DNA of 38,228 bases from Gnetum montanum (taxonomy: Eukaryota > Streptophyta > Gnetopsida > Gnetales > Gnetaceae): assembly GCA_015680685.1 (NCBI GenBank), contig MNCI01022583.1:476059-514286 (forward strand). The letters are read 5' to 3'. The notes beneath the pieces are model-generated. The model was not told the origin of the DNA, made no database searches, and saw only the letters and a program-made list of their open reading frames with translations. Below are positions 1 to 7,058 of this stretch, piece after piece (position 1 is the stretch's first letter; every line of letters starts with the position of its first letter). The translations under genes were made by a program, and so were the position numbers.

Positions 1-60
1 GTATTAATTACATGATGATTCATTTACCCTTGCTAATATATGATTGTGTTGTGTGTGCAG

Positions 61-246
61 ATGGCGATCATACAACAATGGATTGGATCTGGAGCAAACA
101 CTTGGAATGGAGCAGTGCTGGAAGCAGCTATGCAAGGAGGAAGATCAATGGCGCGCTTACGGATGGACAACGAAAGGCGCAATCTTGGCGTTGGCAGCAA
201 CAACACTTCTTTCTCTCTTCTCTCTCAACTGCCAACTAAGGCCTGA
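61..246 (+). CDS. Short 3' ORF of the left element, behind a splice-acceptor-like site
   Basis: An intact 61-codon frame begins at the ATG at 61-63. It follows directly a T/G-rich tract ending in TGTGTGCAG, which looks like a 3' splice acceptor. The first 20 or so residues (MAIIQQW...) are matched in the right-hand element (MEIIQQW..., ATG at 33131-33129), where the frame is broken by a stop. In inner element B the ATG at the same relative place opens a much longer third ORF, so this may be its deleted remnant, or a chance small ORF. No domain is recognised. Whether it is translated cannot be judged from sequence. Confidence 0.3.
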   Translation: MAIIQQWIGSGANTWNGAVLEAAMQGGRSMARLRMDNERRNLGVGSNNTSFSLLSQLPTKA

Positions 247-410
247 TGTCAATGTAATAATGTGTTCACTCTTGTTGTCATGAACACCAGTTTTGTCAAA
301 TATTGTAATGCTGATCCGTTCACAAGTCATCCCATTAGTTCCATTCAGTCAATAATCCCATCCCTTTCCAATATTTTGTAAGGAACTCGAGGACGAGTTT
401 TCATTCAATC

Positions 411-419
411 ATGGGGGTA
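411..419 (+). other. Polypurine tract of left element
   Basis: ATGGGGGTA lies directly against the LTR start TGATGAG and is repeated before the 3' LTR of every element in the window (GTGGGGGTA in B). This is the expected plus-strand primer site for reverse transcription. Confidence 0.8.
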
Positions 420-1352
420 TGATGAGACGCGATATCACGTACACGATATCGTAGCCACCGTGATATTGCATCCCATGTGATATCGCATACGCGACATCGT
501 GTCGTTCCCTGCGATATCGCGTACACGATATCGCGGTGCGCCATCATATCTATAAATAAGAGGCGGCTCTCCCTTGTTTCCTCATCCTAGGCTAAACAGT
601 AGGGAAACTCTGGCAGCTTGATCACTCCAAAGATAGAATATTTTCCATGTGCCCGCAGTAGAAGTCCTAAAGTGAACGAATCTTTATTCAAGCAACATTG
701 TACCTGAACACAAATTGTGTGCAACAATAAAGACGAACTTCCTAGATAAATCTTGCAGTGCATGGAATAGGATTTTATTTAATGTTATTTATTGCTTTCT
801 CTCTCACCCTTATCTCCTAGTAATGCGGAATGAGTACGGCTTGATTACAAGCATTTAAGGATGTGTACGGATAATCAAGGAACGGATGCTCATCGCACTT
901 AAGCTAGATTAGATTCTCTTACCCTTTCCTCCTAGTTAAGTGCCTCAGTACGACCACTTCGAGCACGTGCATTACGCATAGTGATCCCAGCAACGATTAG
1001 TGTTTGGTAGCCACGGTTGCATCGGTTCAAGGTGTGTACGGTAAGTGGGAACAGATGCTGACGCTAGGTTAATTTAGACTTAGTTCATTAGTTAAAATTA
1101 GTAATTAGTTTCTCAACCCTTCACCTTGTTAGCATAGGAGACATAAAACATAAAAAGCTATAAAAATCATATACCTCAGACTTACTTAACCATACACTGT
1201 GACAACTACAAGTAAGTCTGGGAAGACAACGAATGATTAACCCTAAGTGTTCCATGGGGCGTGTAGGCACTTAGTCTACGGAGTTTGACCGGATCGCGCG
1301 TGCTACGCTCGTATTTGTATGGTTGAGTGTAGGGGTATCTCGCCACTCATCA
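420..1352 (+). repeat. 3' LTR of left element (933 bp)
   Basis: The LTR is bounded by the inverted ends TGATGAG and CTCATCA. U3 carries five GATATC palindromes (431, 445, 479, 513, 527) inside a duplicated unit of about 25 bp. TATAAATA is at 551-558 and AATAAA at 726-731. U5 has an 11-bp perfect stem, CAGACTTACTT (1177-1187) with AAGTAAGTCTG (1210-1220), around a 22-base loop. The final 30 bases match the other five LTRs, ending GGGGTATCTCGCCACTCATCA-like sequence. It is longer than its sister LTR at 31989-32754 because it holds more U3 palindrome copies. Confidence 0.9.
551..558 (+). promoter_or_regulatory. TATA box of left LTR
   Basis: TATAAATA sits about 130 bases into the LTR and is present at the equivalent place in all six LTRs. 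It is preceded by the palindrome array and followed about 170 bases later by AATAAA, as expected for U3-R organisation. Confidence 0.65.
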
Positions 1353-2251
1353 CAAGCCTAGGCAAAGCCATTCAAAAGAAGTTATGCTTTTGTTTATCTA
1401 CCACCATCCCAAGACCTCACCTTGGTAGGATAAGCATTGAGCCTCTAGGTGATGATCATTAGAAGCAACAGTCTAAGGTATTTAATGTCCCTTGAAATTT
1501 CCCTTAAATGGCTCTTTTTCAAAACAGGCAATATCATACACAGCAACAAAAGAAAGTAACAAAATATCTATAGTGCCTACATGCACTGTTTAAGGGAAGT
1601 AGATGCTATTTTGTATTTTATGAGTTTTCCTAGAACCATGAATATGTTATAAGTTGCATTCTTAGTTTAGATCTGTCTTTAAGGATCCAAGAATCTGCAG
1701 ACTTACTAAGCTCTACAGTAGATTTATGAACACAATATCATATATAATTATGTTAACAGCAAAATCTTAGACAGCACAAGATGTAGATTTAATGTTTGAA
1801 TAATAAAACCTTTCAAATGATATTACAATGTTGGATTTGCTAAGAAATCAAGATTTAACCTTATTTGATTCCTGTTACCTTATTTATGGGTATGTGTCTG
1901 ACTTAAATCCCATTTCCCACATTTGCACATCTACGAAGTTTTTCATGTAAATCATTTGTCTTCCATTTATAGCATGCATGCTCTATTTCTCAACATCAAT
2001 TCAAAAACTGAACCTAGTTCTTGCATTGTTTCCTAATGAATAAGTCATCATCAAGTAGAAATGCAAATAGATTGTCAAGCAAATTTATGACAATCAGTAG
2101 CAACATTATACTTTAATGAATTATATCCTATTTGCCTTCCATAACCACAACTACAACATTCAAAAGACTGAAAATGGTGTAATGCTCCTTCACCAATTGT
2201 ACTAATAAAATGTAAAATATATATTTTTTTTATTTTGCAAATTATTTTCAG
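1353..2251. other. Non-coding stretch, probably intronic or intergenic
   Basis: I see no sustained reading frame and no recognisable repeat here. If the exon at 2252-2364 is real, this stretch is the 3' part of its upstream intron, ending in a long T-rich tract (2216-2250), and the left retroelement would then sit inside or beyond that intron. Confidence 0.4.
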
Positions 2252-2364
2252 ATGTAGATGAGGAAAGAAAACCCACCAAAAGGAAGATCAAAAAGATTTC
2301 AGAAGAAGTGGTTAGGGCAAATACCAAAAAACTGAAAATAGATCAAGCTTTAGCTCTTGATTAA
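2252..2364 (+). CDS. Candidate terminal exon of an unidentified basic protein (partial)
   Basis: A strong plant-like 3' splice site (a T-rich run with TTTTGCAAATTATTTTCAG, AG at 2250-2251) is followed by 36 open codons in phase from 2254 to the TAA at 2362-2364. The peptide is very Lys/Glu-rich (KPTKRKIKKISEEVVR and onward) and ends LALD, like the charged tail of a nuclear or nucleolar protein. I do not recognise the family. The upstream exons are not between 1353 and 2250, so they would lie beyond the left retroelement, implying an insertion within an intron. It converges on the SET-type gene at 3009-4110. The alternative is a chance open frame after a T-rich tract. Confidence 0.4.
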
Positions 2365-2699
2365 GGAAAATGGTGAACGATATCTGATTTAGCCAATCTT
2401 ATACTGTTAAGACAAGCTAAAATAATGAAGATCATGATTTTCAAATGTATCTGTGCATTCACTATTATCCATCACTCCATCTGAAAAAAGAATCTTCCTT
2501 GTAAGTAAGACATTTCTGGCAAAGACTCTCTCTAAATACACCAACCTCAGCATAAAATAACATAATAAAATTGATACAGAGAAAAGTCTCTTGAAAATGT
2601 TGCCAATGAGAGGTGGCTCATATGGCTAGCTCATTGTCTAACAAGGATTTGTAGGTAAGAGGATGCTAGTATGAGTCATACTTAAGGATGCTAGTGGTA
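2365..2699. other. Spacer between the candidate exon and a SINE-like copy
   Basis: No coding signal. It would be the 3' UTR and downstream flank of the exon above. A partial direct duplication, AGGATGCTAGT at about 2661 and 2686, is visible near its right edge. Confidence 0.35.
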
Positions 2700-2790
2700 C
2701 GGGTCTTGGCCTGGTAACACTTGGTCATAGGTTCAATTTTACTAGGTAGCACTGAGTTATAAAAAAAACTTCTATAAATCTTGAGTTGTA
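2700..2790 (+). repeat. tRNA-derived SINE-like copy 1
   Basis: An A-box-like TGGCCTGGTAAC (2707-2718) and a B-box-like GTTCAATTT (2731-2739) are followed by CTAGGTAGCACTGAGTTATAA and an A-run. The segment after the B box matches copy 2 at 5272-5320 (GGCAATGCTAAGTTATAAA). It appears to have lost about 16 bases between the boxes. The left end is not defined. Confidence 0.4.
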
Positions 2791-3008
2791 TCTATATTTC
2801 ACTTATTTCAGGTTCTAACACCCCCATACCTGAAGCATTGTTATATTCCTTTATAATGTTTTTAATGTATTATGTTAGCTATATATTTTGGGGTGTACCT
2901 ATAGTTAAATTGTTTTGGGTTCCAACACACCTGTTAAAAGATGGTTTTCTAGATTACACATGACAACTAAAAAAACAACTAAATAAAGCCAATTTAAAAA
3001 AACTGGAT

Positions 3009-3284
3009 CTAGTAACAAGTTCTTCTAACCATAGGTAGGGTTGACAGAAATGGGGCACCATGCTCCTTGATTTCTGGTTCAATTAAACAATATGAATTTT
3101 CTTCCCTCTGCAGCAGTTGAGAACTAACATGCTCATTATGCAATTTCAGAACAAACCTATAGGCAGCATTTGGCCTGCAACTATGATTGCACCATGAAAA
3201 CAGAGGCCCATAAACAGCTGTGCCAAGCATAATGCACTGCAACTCTAATTTTTCCTCGTCCTCCTTGGTTTCATCCATCAAAAC
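3009..3284 (-). CDS. Exon 2 of SMYD/SET-like gene (NHSCxPNA motif)
   Basis: The exon joins exon 1 in frame (NGVQ|VLMDET). It encodes LGTAVYGPLFSWCNHSC, the conserved core of SMYD-type SET domains, then RPNAAYRF. After about 50 further residues it reaches a TAG at 3009-3011. The last residues, after about EIKEHGAP, do not look like the family, so the true exon may end earlier or the copy has been cut. Confidence 0.7.
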   Translation of the reverse strand, partial: VLMDETKEDEEKLELQCIMLGTAVYGPLFSWCNHSCRPNAAYRFVLKLHNEHVSSQLLQREENSYCLIEPEIKEHGAPFLSTLPMVRRTCY

Positions 3285-3522
3285 CTAGGCAAGAAAATAT
3301 CATACTGTGAATTATTATAGTTAATGCATTACGTGATCAAATTAAGTCGCCTTCATCGAAAGACTTTGACATTTTATCCAAACTGGACCGCAGCGCAGGA
3401 TTATAAACAACATAGTGCTGATTCCATTCCAAAATAGATCAGCACCTTACTCAAATTCCCAAACACTTGCTCCGCATAAACTGAACTGTTCAACATTTCT
3501 AGCATTTTCACAATTGACATAC

Positions 3523-4110
3523 CTGAACTCCATTAGTAACAACTTGACACAAGGCCGATTCCTCCAACAATGTTGAACAATCGGACCCTTGAGAGTTCCT
3601 TGCTAATGCCATAACTCTTGCACCCTCCCTTATGTTCTCTGCAAATTCTGCTTCTTCTCCACCACTATCTGAGCATAGAAGCATACTTCGGTTTGTGAGC
3701 AGGTGACCAAAACGAGAATTTTGTGGGCAAAATTGACAAATTGCTCCAGATCGATGGTGATGAAGCAGTAGTCTCAAAGCAGCTCTAATGTCACATGTCC
3801 CAGCAAATGCTGGAAGATTGACATGAATTTTCTGGGTTCCTAGGAAACCCAAAAGGTGACATTCTCTGCTTTGAATGTGGGTCTGCAAATCCAGATCCCT
3901 GCAGAGTTTGCTGCAGTAGGAGACAGACCCACTGCAGTAAGCAGCGCAAGAGATTGAATTATTGGATTTCAGAGATGAAAAACAGGCAGAGCATCTGGAG
4001 GATAGCAGGGAATCCGATAATGCTGCTGCAATTGGTGAAATAGGGTTGCACAGATCTGTTCCCATTTCTATATCTGCGGTTACTTTCATTGAAATTCCAC
4101 CTGCTTCCAT
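3523..4110 (-). CDS. Exon 1 of SMYD/SET-like gene (MYND region)
   Basis: This exon is 588 bases, an exact 196 codons, uninterrupted. The start MEAGGISMKV is chosen because it is the first ATG and is followed by the family-like acidic SET entry segment (ADIEMGTDL) about ten residues in. A cysteine-rich MYND finger occupies residues 40-85. A helical region with a GARVMALA segment follows near residues 160-175. The exon ends NGVQ at the donor GTATGT. Confidence 0.75.
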
Positions 4111-5220
4111 CTTTGTGGCTTGTTGACACGTTCTAAATCCAAAACGAAGTTATAAAAAGAAAACAATATCTCAGTTTCGGACAAGCGAAGCAGAAATCTA
4201 ATTTGCTTATGCTGACAGCCCAAAAAAACGAGGACAAGTGAAATTTTAAGGATTTGCATCTGTTGTTGGCGTATATGCATAATCGCAAAAGGCCAACAAC
4301 ACGGCCTCACTTATTACTTGTGAACAGCTCGGATAAATTATTATCATTTACAACGCAATGCTTGAAAGGAACCGAATTCCTAGGCGGAATGCGAACCACT
4401 AGCCACCACGGCAAAAATGCATACATGGTAAATGAGTTAACGTCAATCCTTGAGGAACTCCTATGTCAATTGACTTTTCGAAGCCAACACTTTTCCATAA
4501 AATAAAATAACATAGATGCTCTTGCATATTTTGATGGATACAATACTTGTAAAATGTAAGCCATATTTCACACAGCTTGGAATAATCTTAAAAATGAAAA
4601 GGAATAAGAATGGGTATTGCTAAAAATTGTTCTTTTACGGATTATATTGATGTAATGATATGATATTCCGTTTAACAACTGCATGATGACAACGTTTAAC
4701 ACTCATGATTCCTTATGGGATGAACCAATGTGGTGCCCGTATAGTGTGTGTTCTTCTATTTTTTTGAATATACATACCTTCTGTTTTAAATGAGCTTTAT
4801 GAGGTTGCACACGACTATTTTTTTGGTTTTTAGTTTCAATACCTATAGAAATGCTTGGGGTTTTTTTATTGGTCTAGCTATTCATCTGTTTTGCTAGAGG
4901 ATCTTCTACCCTTCATGATGATACTACTACAGTACTTGTTGATTTGGGGGTGCATCCCTCTCATTATATAAATGACCAAACTTTCCCTCAAAAAATGTAA
5001 AGATATGATAGCTTCCTTTTGCACTTACTATGTAGTTTTTATGTTGTTAGCATAGGGGCATGTCTTAGGCAAACTTGATCTTTTCCTTAAAAAACAAAAT
5101 GATATGATATCATTAGACATTAAAATTTGAAGATTGTAGCTTTGTTTGATGTACTTGGTTGTAAGGTAGGTAAAACATAGCTCATAGGTATTGCAAGGTG
5201 AAATGAATATTCTATAATTG
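4111..5220. other. Upstream flank of the SET-like gene, no gene seen
   Basis: This is the 5' flank and presumed promoter side of the - strand gene. I see no convincing TATA at a fixed distance and no conserved coding frame. A + strand open frame at 4254-4505 has no coding character. The rest is AT-rich and unassigned. Confidence 0.4.
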
Positions 5221-5224
5221 TAAA

Positions 5225-5330
5225 GCATGGCTTAGTGGTAAAACTCTTGATTTGAAAGCTTTAAGTCATGAGTTCAATTCTAGTGGGCAATGCTAAGTTA
5301 TAAAGTTCTAATTAAACTATACTGGTACTA
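5225..5330 (+). repeat. tRNA-derived SINE-like copy 2
   Basis: An A box TGGCTTAGTGG (5228-5238) and a B box GTTCAATTC (5272-5280) are spaced as in a tRNA gene, and GCAT/ATGC ends could pair as a rudimentary acceptor stem. The body after the B box is shared with copy 1. It lacks a proper cloverleaf, so it is a tRNA-derived retroposon rather than a functional tRNA gene. Confidence 0.45.
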
Positions 5331-5549
5331 AGCATGTATGCTCAATGATACAGATTAAAATATGTTCAAACTATTAAGTTATGTACAATAATAAAAATAA
5401 ACATTTTATATTAGAAAAAATGAAGTGGTATTCTAATTTGGAAGGATGGTAAGGTGTTTATTTCTCAAGTGGTTAAACTTGGGTGTCAAACCCCTATATA
5501 TATATTAGAAATAAAAATACAAAATACAAAAGCAAATGAATACTATAGA
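5331..5549. other. AT-rich spacer
   Basis: No gene seen. It contains a short (TA)n run near 5495-5505 and a GTGGTTAAACTTGGGTGTCAA segment that vaguely resembles a further tRNA-like head, too weak to call. Confidence 0.3.
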
Positions 5550-6077
5550 GAGAAGAAACTCCAAATCAACAAAAAGGAAGGTCTAATAGTTTTGGGGATG
5601 TCTTTTTAAGTTTTTGTCCTTACAACCAATCCTAAAGAACTTCCCTCTAGGGTGGAAAATCAAACATTCCATGAAAACATTAACATTGGGTGGAGGGGGA
5701 GGAGGCCCTCACCTTGTCAATAGAATCAGCATTATTAAAAGATTTTATCTCCATATATTGACTAATAGCTACAAACAAATTGTTAGTAGCTAAAATATTT
5801 TAAACATGTTGTCTATTCTAAAGATTTGACATGTAACCACCAATAGATAAACTTCCTTGATGTTTTTTATTATGAAGAACCATTTGGAAACCATCTGAAT
5901 CAACAATAGGTTTTTGTGAAACATTAAGAACAAATATTTATTTCTCCTTTGTTCTTAAAGAATTCTTTGAAATTGATTTGATAAGAACCTTTCTTAAAGA
6001 TACATTTTCTTGAATAACGATAAAAGAAAAGGGTGGGCTAATTGTTGAAACATTAGTAGATAAAATTATTACATGAT
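5550..6077 (-). pseudogene. Coding relic, distal part, interrupted by element A
   Basis: Read on the - strand, this stretch is mostly open with a few stops. It contains the segment VDSDGFQMV followed by basic residues, a pattern seen after the domain in DUF4283-type proteins. Its upstream part lies at 28351-30231 on the other side of element A. Removing A and one ATGAT copy restores an open frame of about 80 codons across the junction. I infer one old gene or a LINE ORF1-like relic. The family assignment is tentative. Confidence 0.3.
6073..6077. other. Target site duplication of element A, left copy
   Basis: ATGAT directly abuts TGATGAA of the 5' LTR and is repeated exactly at 28351-28355, directly after CTCATCA of the 3' LTR. 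Confidence 0.9.
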
Positions 6078-6897
6078 TGATGAATCATGTTTTGGCTAAC
6101 TTTGATATTTGAGCCTAAGGTGTGATGTCGAATATCCAATATTGTGAGGTATATGCCAGCCTATAAATATAGTGCTTGGCTCACAGTTTTCATATTTAGA
6201 TTTTCATAGTTTTGTCATAGCATAGTGAAGCTCTTGTAGTTTGTTTTCTTCAGAGTTAGGATATTCTTTGAGTGCCTGCAGCAAGAGTCTAAGTGTGTAC
6301 AGATCTTTGTTAAAGCACTAATGTACCTGAGCATAGCAATGTGATGGGAATAAAAATGAACCCTTTTGATCATCCTTGCAACATTGAGAATAGATTAATG
6401 TTTCCTTGATGCATTTAATACTCATGCACTTTACTTTAATGCACTTAAATTAAGTAATTAATTTCTAGTTGTTAATGAACACAAGCACAACCACTTCGAG
6501 CATACATATAGCACTTGGTAACCTAGAAATGCTTAACGTTTGGTAATCCAGCAGTGCTATATGTGTTCAGGATGTGTCTAGGAGAGTGGGAATGGGTACT
6601 TGCGTTAGGCTAGCTAGGCAATAGATGAATTAGATCCTAAATTACTCTACATTTCATTATTGTTCTTGGTGATTAAACTTATAAAATACAAAATGATAAA
6701 AATCATATACCTCAGTTGCACTTAACCATATACTTGTACCTCACAAGTGGAACTAAGAAGACAACAATTGTTCCAATTAGATTTCACATCTTAGAAACCA
6801 ATGTACTTAAAACTTAAGGTTTGTAGAATTCGACCAAATCATGTGTGAACGCTTATGATTCGTATGGTTGGACATAGGGGTACCTCACCACTCATCA
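6078..6897 (+). repeat. 5' LTR of element A (820 bp)
   Basis: Ends are TGATGAA and CTCATCA. TATAAATA is at 6162-6169 and AATAAA at 6349-6354. The U5 stem pairs 6713-6723 with 6745-6755, with two mismatches. U3 is about 45 bases shorter than in its partner at 27487-28350, losing part of an AATATT/GATATC palindrome series. Similarity to the partner is high from the TATA box onward. Confidence 0.9.
6162..6169 (+). promoter_or_regulatory. TATA box of element A 5' LTR
   Basis: TATAAATA followed by TAGTGCTTGG; the same context occurs in the A 3' LTR at 27613-27620. Confidence 0.6.
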
Positions 6898-6898
6898 T

Positions 6899-6918
6899 TG
6901 ACATCATTGCTAGGGATC
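6899..6918 (+). other. Primer binding site, tRNA-Asp type (element A)
   Basis: TGACATCATTGCTAGGGATC lies one base after the LTR. It matches the complement of the plant tRNA-Asp 3' end (TGGCGCCGTTGCCGGGGATC) at 14 of 20 positions, and all six differences are C-to-T or G-to-A. tRNA-Asp priming is characteristic of Athila elements. Confidence 0.8.
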
Positions 6919-7058
6919 TTTTAATTGTTACGTGTGCTATCTAAGACTAGTGAAGAATTTCTCAAATCATTGAAATGAACCTTAAAGTCATATCATACTT
7001 TAAAAATAACTATAGCAATTTCTAAAAGCACATTGTGTTTTTTATTCTCTAACATAAA

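Larger units (their letters stand above)
1..1352 (+). mobile_element. 3' end of a Ty3/gypsy (Athila-like) element, truncated by window edge
   Basis: The last 419 bases of the interior, a polypurine tract and a complete 3' LTR are present; gag, pol and the 5' LTR lie outside the window. The interior tail aligns with the reverse complement of about 33190-32755, so it belongs to the same subfamily as the right-hand element. The base after the LTR starts CAAGC, the only visible half of the expected 5-bp target duplication. CpG-rich blocks survive in this LTR but are nearly gone from the nested elements, which suggests a younger insertion. Confidence 0.85.
3009..4110 (-). pseudogene. SMYD/SET-domain-group-like protein (MYND + partial SET), 3' part missing
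   Basis: Two exons are visible: exon 1 4110-3523 (196 codons from the ATG at 4110) and exon 2 3284-3009. They are separated by a 238-bp phase-0 intron with donor CAG|GTATGT and acceptor TGCCTAG|GTT. Exon 1 holds a split SET start and a MYND-type zinc finger with likely ligands C40, C43, C55, C59, C66, C70, H78 and C84. Exon 2 carries the SET signature NHSCRPNA (3188-3165), which in this family helps bind S-adenosylmethionine and the target lysine. Similarity is to plant SET Domain Group 41-type proteins, presumed lysine methyltransferases. The frame ends at 3009 soon after NHSC: the later GEE.xxxY SET region and post-SET cysteines, which family members have, are not found in 1353-3008. So the gene is truncated, unless further exons lie beyond the left retroelement. 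A weak donor-like ATG|GTTAGA occurs near the end of exon 2. Confidence 0.75.

Noticed and set aside
1-1352. Solo LTR at the left edge
   Set aside because: The polypurine tract and 400 bases of interior tail homologous to the right element precede it, so it is a 3' LTR with interior attached.
4254-4505. 83-codon + strand ORF upstream of the SET-like gene
   Set aside because: No family resemblance or conserved context; it lies in the 5' flank of an opposite-strand gene.
5225-5295. A genuine tRNA gene
   Set aside because: A and B boxes are present but the anticodon and acceptor stems do not form; the shared 3' body with 2731-2785 indicates a SINE.
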